Below the pieces are notes generated by a model, which was not told the origin of the DNA, searched no databases, and was given only the letters and a program-made list of their open reading frames with translations. From an uncultured Eubacterium sp. (GTDB lineage Bacteria; Bacillota; Clostridia; Lachnospirales; Lachnospiraceae): a stretch of DNA of 64,000 bases. Where the stretch lies: the NCBI GenBank assembly GCA_934316925.1, contig CAKREC010000001.1, positions 72,316 to 136,315 on the forward strand, read 5' to 3'. Both the position numbers and the translations under genes were made by a program. Shown here piece after piece: positions 17,098 to 25,676 of the stretch; within the stretch, counting starts at the first letter, position 1, and each line of letters begins with the position of its first letter.

Positions 17098-19917
17098 ATG
17101 ATTATACAAAAGGACAAAATTTCATTATCGGCATCGGATCTGGACGCCAGTGGGATAGCAGCTTTTTCTGCAAATAATGCACCGATGACCAAGACCAATG
17201 CCGCTAGTGAGACTTATGGCGTAGAGCGCGGGACATCCGTAAATCTGAATGGAGATATGGTGTATACGCAGGAGTGGGCGAAACAACAGAATACAGAGAC
17301 AAATGGTATGTCAAAGGATTCTTCCATGTCCGTGTCGGACTTTATTTCCCAGTGTATGACGGGGGAAGATGCGATGGACTTATCCGGAGAGGACACACCA
17401 TTGGACGAATATACTTCATCTCAGTTAGAGAGAGCGATTCATCGTGTGAAAGAGCAACGCCGGAACACACAGGAATCTGTGGAGAGCCAGGTGGAAAATG
17501 AGCAGCAGCAAGAGGAACATCTGGAGAATGGCGCAGTCGAAGGGCAGATCAGAGAGTCATTGGAACGCAGCTGCCTGCCGGTTGAAACAGATCTTGTGAA
17601 TTTGGTGAGTCGTGCGGTTGATCTGGTTCAGAGCCGTGATCAGCTTTCTTTAGCTTCGATGAAGTTTTTTATTGAAAGCGAATGGCAGATCACACCGGAA
17701 AATATCAATAACAGCGTGTATGGGACGAAACAAATAGACATGGAAGAAGCGGATGAACCACCGGCATTTGAAGAGGTTGCCGCACAAGTAGAGGAGATTT
17801 TAGAGCAGGGTGGTTTGGCGTCAACGGATGAAAACATGGAGCAGGCAAAATGGTTGTATGAGAACCAGCTCCCCGTTACTGCGGAAAATGTTCAGATGTT
17901 GAACCGGCTGGCAGAAGTCAAAGATCTGGATCTTTCCAAGGTGATCAAACGGATCGTGGATGAGCTGGCAGATGGGATCGCTCCAGACCAGGCGAATCTG
18001 GCAATTCCATCCAGAGATGAGATCAGACCAAAGGTAGATGCCGTCAATGCACGACTTCAATTGGAGGAAACCCGTCTTGTGATGACGGTGGACGCCGCGC
18101 GCCGGATGGAGGCGAAAGGAATTTCGGTTGATGTTGAGAATGTGGAAAAAGTGGTAGAAGCACTCAAACAACAGAATGAGGAACAAGAAGACCTGTTTTT
18201 GGAAGAAAAAGGAATATCATTGTCTCCGAATGAGAAAGCGGTGTACCGGAGTGTTGTACAGAATGCCAGAAGTGTTATGGAGTCGCCGGTTCAGTTGTTG
18301 GGCGATACATTTGCACAGCGAAAAGAGATTTCTTTTGGTGCATTAGCAGAACGTGGTGTTGTATTAAAAGCCGAGTACCAGAAGATGGAACAGACATATG
18401 AAACAGTAGGGACACAAGTAAGATCGGATCTGGGAGATTCCATGACAAAGGCCTTTTCGAATGTGGATACGTTGCTTCGCGAAATTGGACTGGAAACGAC
18501 GGCACTGAATCAGCGGGCTGTGCGGATCCTGGGCGTCAACCGCATGGAGATTTCTCCAGAAAATGTGGAAGAAATGAAGGTCTATGATAAGACGGTGACA
18601 CGGGTGATGTCGGGACTTAAGCCGGCGGTTGTCGCTGACATGATTGAGAAAAATGTGAATCCACTGGATATGACGATGGATGAATTACAAACGTATGTCG
18701 ATCGGGCGTCAGAAGCTGCAGCAGGGACAGAAGAATCTTTCCGACGTTTTCTGTGGCAGCTGGATCGGAACGGGGATTTTACAGATGAACAGCGACAGGG
18801 AATGATTGGCGTATTTCGGCTTATGTATCAGGTTGAGAAGAGCCAGGGGGCGCTGGTGGGACAAGTGGTCAAGGAAGGCAAGGAGATCACGTTGTCCTCT
18901 TTACTGTCTGCTTCCCGAAGCCGCAGGGCAAGAGGACTGGACGTGGAGATTTCAGAAGATTTTGGTGCGTTAGAGCAGACGAAAGAGCATGGAACCGCCA
19001 TCGACCAACAGATCAACGGCGCATTTTATACGACTCTTGCAAAAGAGGTGCAAGAGCGTGTCACGCCGGAAAATCTTGTGGATCTTGTGGACAAACAAGA
19101 AGATGTTTCATTGGAATCCTTGTGGGAACTTGCAACAGAAACAGAAGGGGATTCCGAATTACTTTCTTATTATCAGGAAGAAACACAAAAGATCCGTCAT
19201 ATTATGGAAGAAACCGGTGATTCGCTGGATGAATTTTTCCAGGCACTGGAAATGCCGGATACATATATGAACCGCACCGCGCTGGCACAGTATCTGGCGC
19301 TTGACAACAAGGCGTATCTGTCTCTTTTTGCAAAGGAAGAGCAGGATGAAATATTGCAGGCGTTTGAAGATCCAGAGCGTTTGCAGGAGTGTTATCAGCA
19401 GATTGATGAAGAGCATCAAAAACAGTTGGAGAAACAGGAGGATCGTGCCGATATAACATACGAGGATGTTGTTACTTTATCACAGATGGCAGGAAGCATT
19501 TCCTTTTATCATCGTATGAGAAAGTCAAATGTGTACGAAATTCCGATCATCACGGAGCAGGGAGTCGGCAGCTGCCGGGTTACGCTGAATCAGCAGCAGG
19601 AGAAAAAAGGAACCGTAGATATTTCTATGGAAACACCTGCATTTGGTAAACTGCAGGCTACATTCCGGGTACAGGCAACCCATGTGAAAGGGTTTATCAC
19701 GATGGAGCAGACGCAGCAGGAAGATCGCTGCAGACAATGTCTTTTAGATTTTGAAGAAACATTAGAAGAGAATGGATACACTATGGATAGTGATAATTTA
19801 GTACAAGGAAGCCGTCATTCTTTTCATGTAGGAGAAGCACCGATGGAAGTGAGCAACAAAGACTTATATTTCATTGCAAAGTGCTTTATCGAAAATATGA
19901 TCAGAGAGGATGAATAA
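17098..19917 (+). CDS. DUF6240-family protein of flagellar locus
   Basis: 939-residue, highly acidic, mostly helical protein with no signal peptide and no membrane segment. It resembles DUF6240 proteins that sit next to flagellin in Lachnospiraceae; their role is unknown. There are several internal repeats of a pattern around PENxxxM or PENV (for example ITPENINN, VTAENVQML, ISPENVEEM, VTPENLVDL), spaced unevenly and probably marking a repeated helical unit. A GGAAAG is upstream, and an in-frame TTG at 17077 is a less likely start. The gene overlaps the flagellin ribosome site, so the two are one operon. A chaperone or assembly role is only a guess. Confidence 0.65.
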   Translation: MIIQKDKISLSASDLDASGIAAFSANNAPMTKTNAASETYGVERGTSVNLNGDMVYTQEWAKQQNTETNGMSKDSSMSVSDFISQCMTGEDAMDLSGEDTPLDEYTSSQLERAIHRVKEQRRNTQESVESQVENEQQQEEHLENGAVEGQIRESLERSCLPVETDLVNLVSRAVDLVQSRDQLSLASMKFFIESEWQITPENINNSVYGTKQIDMEEADEPPAFEEVAAQVEEILEQGGLASTDENMEQAKWLYENQLPVTAENVQMLNRLAEVKDLDLSKVIKRIVDELADGIAPDQANLAIPSRDEIRPKVDAVNARLQLEETRLVMTVDAARRMEAKGISVDVENVEKVVEALKQQNEEQEDLFLEEKGISLSPNEKAVYRSVVQNARSVMESPVQLLGDTFAQRKEISFGALAERGVVLKAEYQKMEQTYETVGTQVRSDLGDSMTKAFSNVDTLLREIGLETTALNQRAVRILGVNRMEISPENVEEMKVYDKTVTRVMSGLKPAVVADMIEKNVNPLDMTMDELQTYVDRASEAAAGTEESFRRFLWQLDRNGDFTDEQRQGMIGVFRLMYQVEKSQGALVGQVVKEGKEITLSSLLSASRSRRARGLDVEISEDFGALEQTKEHGTAIDQQINGAFYTTLAKEVQERVTPENLVDLVDKQEDVSLESLWELATETEGDSELLSYYQEETQKIRHIMEETGDSLDEFFQALEMPDTYMNRTALAQYLALDNKAYLSLFAKEEQDEILQAFEDPERLQECYQQIDEEHQKQLEKQEDRADITYEDVVTLSQMAGSISFYHRMRKSNVYEIPIITEQGVGSCRVTLNQQQEKKGTVDISMETPAFGKLQATFRVQATHVKGFITMEQTQQEDRCRQCLLDFEETLEENGYTMDSDNLVQGSRHSFHVGEAPMEVSNKDLYFIAKCFIENMIREDE

Positions 19918-19918
19918 C

Positions 19919-21340
19919 ATGAAGATCAATACCAATGTGACGGCTATGAGAGCCAATTTAAATTTGAACACCGTGCAGGATCGCCTGACGTCCAGCACCC
20001 AGAAATTATCATCCGGATACCGGATTACAAAGGCGGCAGACGACGCAGCAGGAATGGCGATTTCAAGAAAGATGAGAGCGCAGATCCGTGGTCTTGCCAG
20101 AGCTTCAAAAAATGGCTCGGATGGTATTTCTTTTATCCAGACAACAGAAGGTGCCTTATCAGAGGTAGAGAGTATGCTTCAGCGCTGTCGCGAACTCTCC
20201 GTTCAGGCGGCTAGTGATACATATGGCATCGATGATAAAAAGACAATACAGGACGAAATTGATGAGTTGCGCGGAGAGATCGATCGTTTGTCACAGCAGA
20301 CCGAGTATAATACGATGTCTGTGCTGGACGGATCGTGCTGTCGCCAGTCGTCTTCTACGAATGTAGGTGTAAAGTTGATTTCTGCCAGCGATGATGTGAG
20401 CCTGACAACATATAAATTGACAGTTGATACGCAGGCTACACAGACAACAGCTACAAGTGGTACCCTGACGTTTGCTCCGGGAGACGTTGTGACAGACAAA
20501 GAAGCAGGGATCATCCAGATCAATGGAGAAAGTATCACAGTAAAAGAAGGAGAAACCTATGAAGAGGTATTTTCCCAGATCCGCGATTACTGTGAGATGA
20601 TGAATATCGACGTCGCGCCGGTGGATGGCACTGGGGCGGAATGCGATCTGGCGAATGCCACCTCGTTGAATTTTACTTCGGTATTATATGGAGCGTCATA
20701 CGACATCGAAATCACAACGGATAATCCGGAACTGGCTACCAAATTCGGTGTGGATGGTTTGACAAAAGTAGTAGGAAAAGATGCGACGGTTACATTAGAT
20801 ACAGCTTCCGGATTTTCCAACACAGCAACTGTTTTTGTGGATGGTGGACGTGTTGAAATAACCGATCGAAACGGATTTAGCATGATATTGGATGTCTCGG
20901 AAGCTGAGGCAAATTCAGAAGCTGAGGTAACGATGCTGGATGCCGGATATATCTCAATCCAGATCGGAGCAAATGAAGGTCAGACAATTGACATTTCAAT
21001 TCCAAGTATTTCTTGTGACGCATTGGATATTTCCAATGTGAATGTATGTACCTCGAAAGGTGCTGCTAAGGCGATTTCCGCATTTGACGATGCGATTCAG
21101 AATATCAGCGCGATACGCTCAAAACTGGGTGCATATCAGAACCGACTGGATTCTTCGGTTTCCAGTCTGGACACAACAACTCAGAACCTTACAGAAGCAT
21201 GTTCCCGCATTGAAGATGTGGATATGTCAGAGGAAATGACGCAGTATACACAGTATAGCGTTTTGGTTCAGGCAGGAACCTCAATGCTGGCACAGGCAAA
21301 TAACCAGCCGCAGACGATTTTACAGTTGTTACAGGGTTGA
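19919..21340 (+). CDS. hag: Flagellin
   Basis: Filament subunit of the flagellum, exported by the flagellar type III apparatus. The N-terminal D0/D1 region is conserved (MKINTNVTAMRANLNLN at the start, then ADDAAGMAISRKMRAQIRGL around residues 40-60), and the C-terminal D0/D1 ends in ANNQPQTILQLLQG. The 200-residue centre is variable, as expected for the exposed domain. I use the ATG at 19919, which gives the standard flagellin start and has GAGGA eight bases upstream; another ATG nine bases earlier is in frame. 473 residues. Followed by a FliS-like gene. Confidence 0.93.
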   Translation: MKINTNVTAMRANLNLNTVQDRLTSSTQKLSSGYRITKAADDAAGMAISRKMRAQIRGLARASKNGSDGISFIQTTEGALSEVESMLQRCRELSVQAASDTYGIDDKKTIQDEIDELRGEIDRLSQQTEYNTMSVLDGSCCRQSSSTNVGVKLISASDDVSLTTYKLTVDTQATQTTATSGTLTFAPGDVVTDKEAGIIQINGESITVKEGETYEEVFSQIRDYCEMMNIDVAPVDGTGAECDLANATSLNFTSVLYGASYDIEITTDNPELATKFGVDGLTKVVGKDATVTLDTASGFSNTATVFVDGGRVEITDRNGFSMILDVSEAEANSEAEVTMLDAGYISIQIGANEGQTIDISIPSISCDALDISNVNVCTSKGAAKAISAFDDAIQNISAIRSKLGAYQNRLDSSVSSLDTTTQNLTEACSRIEDVDMSEEMTQYTQYSVLVQAGTSMLAQANNQPQTILQLLQG

Positions 21341-21384
21341 TAAAATGTGCATAATTTGTGGAAAGTGATTGGGCGGAATTAATT

Positions 21385-21861
21385 ATGGAAAAACAAAAAT
21401 TGCAGGAATTTGCCACTCGGGTTACACAGGCGAATCGAAGTGAACTGGTTGTGGTCATTTACGAAGCATCGATGGCAAGTATTGAAGAAGGAAAGCGTTA
21501 TCTTGATGCAGGGCAAAAAGAAGAAGCCCGGAAAGAAATATACCGAGCCAAAGGAATGGTAGAAGAACTTATGAGAAGTTTGGATCTGCAGTATGAGATT
21601 GCACACTATCTACGGCAGTTGTATATTTATGCACATCGCGAACTGTGCCAGGGGATTGCCCTTAGCGATGTGGATCGTCTGGATCATGCGTACAATGTGT
21701 TAAAGGGACTGTTGCCATCATTTCAGGAACTGGCGGCTCAGGATGATTCCCAGCCGGTCATGGCAAATACACAGCAGATTTATGCGGGGCTGACGTATGG
21801 AAAAGGCACCTTGAACGAAACGGTATCTGCCGTTGAGCAGAATCGTGGTTATGAGGTGTAG
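21385..21861 (+). CDS. fliS: FliS-like flagellin chaperone
   Basis: 158-residue, helix-rich protein directly after flagellin. Its pattern (hydrophobic helix with LVVVIYEASMASIEEGKRYL, then a helix with LMRSLDLQYEIAHYLRQLYIYAHREL) is that of the FliS four-helix bundle, which binds the flagellin C-terminus and prevents early polymerisation in the cytoplasm. Similarity is to the fold pattern and position rather than to a perfect signature; the C-terminal 25 residues are longer than in classic FliS. GGCGGA is upstream. Confidence 0.7.
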   Translation: MEKQKLQEFATRVTQANRSELVVVIYEASMASIEEGKRYLDAGQKEEARKEIYRAKGMVEELMRSLDLQYEIAHYLRQLYIYAHRELCQGIALSDVDRLDHAYNVLKGLLPSFQELAAQDDSQPVMANTQQIYAGLTYGKGTLNETVSAVEQNRGYEV

Positions 21862-21864
21862 AAA

Positions 21865-22113
21865 TCAAGATTCAAATCCACGCATTTGTTTTAACAGATA
21901 ACGGTACCGGAACGTGATGGCGTTCATCTCATAGATGTAACTGTCAATGAGGTCGGGATCCGATACATTTTCAAAATTAGAGTTGGCGGTTTCCAGTGCT
22001 TGCTGGGCCGCCTCTATTTCATTTTGCAGAATTGCCTTTGTCTCAAAGGCAGATAAGGGAGTGGGAGCAGGGATTCCCAAATTTTCTATATATTTTTTTC
22101 GATTTCTTCGCAT
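21865..22113 (-). CDS. DUF2508 (YaaL-like) small protein
   Basis: 82-residue protein of unknown function on the opposite strand, its stop 4 bases from the FliS-like stop. The C-terminal pattern DPDLIDSYIYEMNAITFRYRYLL matches the DUF2508/YaaL family as I know it, and a basic N-terminus (RRNRKKY) precedes. AAAGGAGA is upstream. No role is established; YaaL sits near recombination genes in Bacillus, which is not the case here. Confidence 0.6.
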   Translation of the reverse strand: MRRNRKKYIENLGIPAPTPLSAFETKAILQNEIEAAQQALETANSNFENVSDPDLIDSYIYEMNAITFRYRYLLKQMRGFES

Positions 22114-22219
22114 AATGGTCTCCTTTCCCGAAAAATCGTTGATTTCTCAATTTATTTCTAGTATCAGTATAGGCAGAATTTTCTTAATATATGCAAAAAA
22201 TTTCCTCAAAAAATATATG

Positions 22220-22248
22220 TTGACAAAAAAATAAGTCCTGTGTTATCT
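22220..22248 (+). promoter_or_regulatory. Promoter of the Tad pilus operon
   Basis: TTGACA (22220-22225) and TTATCT (22243-22248) with an exact 17-base spacer, 36 bases before the first tad gene's GTG start. The -35 is perfect and the -10 is weaker. Confidence 0.7.
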
Positions 22249-22283
22249 TTGGAACACAACACAGACGGAGGTGACAACACACA

Positions 22284-22784
22284 GTGGAATTGGGAATTGT
22301 ATTCTCTTTCCTGTTGCTTGTTTCTTTGTTTGACTTATGGTATTACCGTGTACCGAATGAAATATTTATTATTATTATGTTTTTTAGCCTGTTCAGGCGT
22401 TGCCAGCAGTATGGAGCTTTTGGCTTAGCTCATTGGCTGCTTGGCATGATCATTCCTTTTTTGATCTGTTACTTGTTTTTTTGCTGTCGTATGATAGGGG
22501 CAGCGGATTGCAAGTTGTTTTCTGTGATTGGCAGCTATGCCGGTTGTTATAATGGACTGCGTATTATGATGTATGCGCTTTTCGCAGCGGCATTGATGGC
22601 CTTGGTCAAGATGTTCATTTGCAGAAATTTTCGTCGTCGGTTTCGACATTTATTCCAGTATGTAAGTAAGGTGTATCATAGTAGGAAACTGCACAAATAC
22701 TGCAGTTTTAAGGAGTTAGAACATGAGGCAGTTGTACCTTTTACCGTGGGGATCGCAATTGCAACCTTGTATGTTATGTTTTAG
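22284..22784 (+). CDS. Prepilin peptidase 1 (A24 family, TadV/CpaA-like)
   Basis: 166-residue integral membrane aspartyl peptidase expected to cut pilin leaders. The two A24 aspartates are visible: Asp17 in FDLWYYRVPN, and a second in IGAADCKLFSVIG (GxxD variant GAAD) near residue 74. Hydrophobic helices cover most of the first 110 residues; the C-terminal tail is basic and cytoplasmic. GTG start with GGAGGTGA 9 bases upstream. It opens the tad operon; a second, different A24 enzyme is encoded at 30072. Confidence 0.8.
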   Translation: MELGIVFSFLLLVSLFDLWYYRVPNEIFIIIMFFSLFRRCQQYGAFGLAHWLLGMIIPFLICYLFFCCRMIGAADCKLFSVIGSYAGCYNGLRIMMYALFAAALMALVKMFICRNFRRRFRHLFQYVSKVYHSRKLHKYCSFKELEHEAVVPFTVGIAIATLYVMF

Positions 22785-22793
22785 GGGAGAAGA

Positions 22794-23780
22794 GTGAAGC
22801 GTAGGAAAATCATTTTATTGCTTTTTTTCCGTGATGAAAATTATGGAAAAAGTTTGTTGCATTTTATAACTGTCAAGAGACATCCGCAGATTGCAGTCCG
22901 ATTGATAACAGACCAGGAAGAACTTATTGGCTGTTCGGGAGAACAGAGTGTCGTTTTGACAGATCGGGAAGAGGTGCAGGAGTTATCACTGCCGGTAAAA
23001 ATTGTTCTTTGTGACCGCCAGAGCAGGAACGATCATTGCATTTATCAATATCAAAAGGCGGAAGCGGTTTATGAAGAACTTTTATGGCACTTGAAACTGC
23101 CAACAGTAGAGCGGGAGACAGATCTGACAAGAGGTGTATATGTTGTGTTTGGAACAGAGGGAGGACAGCAGTTGCTAGCACGAAGCTTTGCAAAAATGCT
23201 TGCCAGGCAGCAGAAGTGTCTTTGGATTGACCTTTCACGTTTTTCAGAAATGCCAGCGATACCGGAAGAGTTTCTGCTGGAAGAACTTTTGCTGACAGAG
23301 TCTGCGCCCCAGGTACTCGACAAGATTCAAAAGATAAGACACGAAAAAGAGGGATACCACTTTATGCCACCTATGAAATATTTTGGAGACATTGTTGACT
23401 GTACTTGTAACGAGTGGTGGTCTGTATTGGAATGTTTACAGGAAAAGGGGGATTTTCCGTGTATTATCATATCTACTGATTTTTTACTGGAAAGTATGAT
23501 TCAACTTATGAAAAACGCCGATGGAGCCTTTATTGTGCATCCGGAGGGAAAAGAAAAGCATTTTGATAGATTTATTTCGTATTGTCATATGGGAAATATA
23601 AGTATAACAGGAAAAGAAGTTCAACCGGTAGCGATACCGGAGGAATATGCGAAAAAGGCGGAATTGCCGGAGTTTTTTGTGGAAGAAGTATGGGGGAAAG
23701 GGTGTCAATGTTTTGAATCAAAAAGAGGAATTACGGAGTCGGATCTTACAGGAAATTCTACCTGGGGAACAGATCAGTGA
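22794..23780 (+). CDS. TadZ/CpaE-like ATPase-fold protein without a Walker A lysine
   Basis: 328-residue protein that fits TadZ, the polar-localisation factor of Tad secretion systems. Residues 1-110 look receiver-like. A MinD/ParA-like half follows, beginning VYVVFGTEGGQQLLARS near residue 118, where an active ParA has a glycine-lysine P-loop; here the lysine is absent, and TadZ proteins are known to be atypical ATPases. A deviant Walker B-like LWIDLSRF is near 145. Starts at a GTG with AGGGGAG; its end overlaps the start of the tadA gene. Confidence 0.65.
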   Translation: MKRRKIILLLFFRDENYGKSLLHFITVKRHPQIAVRLITDQEELIGCSGEQSVVLTDREEVQELSLPVKIVLCDRQSRNDHCIYQYQKAEAVYEELLWHLKLPTVERETDLTRGVYVVFGTEGGQQLLARSFAKMLARQQKCLWIDLSRFSEMPAIPEEFLLEELLLTESAPQVLDKIQKIRHEKEGYHFMPPMKYFGDIVDCTCNEWWSVLECLQEKGDFPCIIISTDFLLESMIQLMKNADGAFIVHPEGKEKHFDRFISYCHMGNISITGKEVQPVAIPEEYAKKAELPEFFVEEVWGKGCQCFESKRGITESDLTGNSTWGTDQ

Positions 23781-24924
23781 TGACGATCTGTATGCAAGAA
23801 TTGACCGCTGCATGGACAAGCATTTTGCGAATGATTTCATACGGCTGGAAAAACGCAGAAAATTGCGTAGGGAAATTTTCAATTCTATTCGAAAGCTTGA
23901 TGTCATCCAGGAATTGCTGGATGATGACGAGGTGACGGAGATCATGGTAAATGGTCCCGATGAGATTTTTATTGAGAAGGAGGGGCGGATATTTAAAAGT
24001 CCGCTTCAATTTGAAAATCAGGAGAGGTTGGACAATATTGCACAGCAGATTGCCTCCGCAGGGAACCGCATTGTCAATGAAACAAATCCGATATTGGATG
24101 CGCGTTTAGAAGACGGCTCGCGTGTAAATATTGTTGTTCCACCAATTGCGATAGAAGGGCCGGTGATCACAATTCGAAAATTTCCCAAAGAGATCATGAC
24201 CATGGAAAAGCTGGTACAGCTGGGTTCGATAACAAGAGAAGCAGAAGTTTTTCTGAAAAAAATGGTGCAGGCAAAATACAATATTTTTATATCAGGGGGA
24301 ACCGGAGCGGGAAAAACAACATTTCTCAATGTACTGTCCGGATTTATCCCAAGGTGGGAACGTGTCGTGACGATCGAAGATTCGGCCGAACTGCAGATAC
24401 AAAATATAGACAATCTGGTTCGGCTGGAATCCCGAAATGCAAATGTAGAAGGAAAGAATCAGATCACGATCCGTGACCTTGTGAAAAGTGCTTTGCGAAT
24501 GAGGCCGGACAGAATTCTTGTTGGTGAAATCAGAGATGCGGCTGCGATCGATCTGCTACAGGCAATGAACACAGGGCATGATGGTAGTCTGTCTACAGGA
24601 CATGCCAACAGTCCACAGGATATGTTAAATCGTATGGAGACATTAGTTCTGATGGGAATGGATATTCCTCTGGCAGCAGTGCGTCAACAGATTTCATCGG
24701 GAATTGATCTGATCATTCATCTGGGAAGATTACGAGACAGATCAAGGAGGGTACTTCAGATCAGTGAAGTGGGAACAGTAAAGGATGGGAAAATACAAAT
24801 AATTCCGTTATTTGTATTCCGGGAGCAGGGCGAAAAAGATGGAAAAGTCATTGGCAGGCTGGAAAAAACACAGTTTGATCTGCAATTTACAGAAAAGTGT
24901 CTGAGAGCGGGGGTGACAGTATAA
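23713..24924 (+). CDS. tadA: TadA/CpaF secretion ATPase
   Basis: Cytoplasmic hexameric ATPase that powers Flp pilus assembly. The Walker A motif SGGTGAGKTT is at about residue 195, followed by VVTIEDSAEL (Asp box) and RILVGEIRD (Walker B), and the AMNTGHDGSLSTGHANS histidine box, all standard. The frame is open from 23647, but the first segment overlaps tadZ; a TTG at 23713 with GGGGGAAAGGG upstream is the best start. Its stop overlaps the tadB start (TAATG). Confidence 0.9.
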   Translation: MNQKEELRSRILQEILPGEQISDDDLYARIDRCMDKHFANDFIRLEKRRKLRREIFNSIRKLDVIQELLDDDEVTEIMVNGPDEIFIEKEGRIFKSPLQFENQERLDNIAQQIASAGNRIVNETNPILDARLEDGSRVNIVVPPIAIEGPVITIRKFPKEIMTMEKLVQLGSITREAEVFLKKMVQAKYNIFISGGTGAGKTTFLNVLSGFIPRWERVVTIEDSAELQIQNIDNLVRLESRNANVEGKNQITIRDLVKSALRMRPDRILVGEIRDAAAIDLLQAMNTGHDGSLSTGHANSPQDMLNRMETLVLMGMDIPLAAVRQQISSGIDLIIHLGRLRDRSRRVLQISEVGTVKDGKIQIIPLFVFREQGEKDGKVIGRLEKTQFDLQFTEKCLRAGVTV

Positions 24925-25664
24925 TGGATTATGAAAAATACCGTATAAGCAAAACAGTCAGGTTATTGTACGGTTTCGTAGGCAGTGCGTGTGGTGTAGC
25001 AGTCGGATATTTGTTTTATCGGCATTGGATAGCAATGGTCTTATTTTCCGGACTGGGATTTTTGGTGGCGGTAAGAGCAGGGGAAATACATGAGAGAAGA
25101 AAAGTTCAATGGAATCTATTGCTAGAGTTTAAGGATGCGATGGACAGTATGGTATCTGCGCTGGTAGCAGGGTACTCTATGGAAAATGCCATTACAGAAG
25201 CGTATGAGGATCTGCAAATGCTTCATGGGCGCAATACATATATGGTACAGGAACTCTGGGAGATCCAAAAGCAGTTGGAACTGCATGAATCGTTGGATCA
25301 GCTGCTATTGGATTTTGGACGCCGAAGCAATCTTGAGGACATTATTATGTTTGGACAGATATATGCTACAGCAAGAAAAAGCGGAGGAAATATGGTTCGG
25401 GTAATGAAGCGCACTGCGGAAAATATTGGACAGAAAATCCAGGTGAAAAAAGAAATACAGACAATGATTGCAGGAAAGAAAATGGAATCTATGTGTATGA
25501 TGGCAGTTCCTCTTCTGATCATTGTATATTTGTCCGTTTGTTCAAAGGGTTTTCTGGATCCGTTGTATATGGGGATTTCCGGTCGGCTTTTTATGACGAT
25601 TGTTTTAATTCTGTACTTTGTGTCGATATTATGGTGTAGGAAAATTATGAATATTATGTCTTAG
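24924..25664 (+). CDS. tadB: TadB-like inner membrane platform protein
   Basis: 246-residue membrane protein of the GspF/T2SF superfamily, forming with TadC the platform on which TadA works. Two N-terminal hydrophobic segments (about 15-55), a cytoplasmic helical T2SF domain (FKDAMDSMVSALVAGYSMENA near 75-95, then GGNMVRVMKRTAENI near 155) and two C-terminal membrane segments are visible. The ATG overlaps the last base of the tadA stop. Confidence 0.8.
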   Translation: MDYEKYRISKTVRLLYGFVGSACGVAVGYLFYRHWIAMVLFSGLGFLVAVRAGEIHERRKVQWNLLLEFKDAMDSMVSALVAGYSMENAITEAYEDLQMLHGRNTYMVQELWEIQKQLELHESLDQLLLDFGRRSNLEDIIMFGQIYATARKSGGNMVRVMKRTAENIGQKIQVKKEIQTMIAGKKMESMCMMAVPLLIIVYLSVCSKGFLDPLYMGISGRLFMTIVLILYFVSILWCRKIMNIMS

Positions 25665-25676
25665 TGGAGGGAGTAA

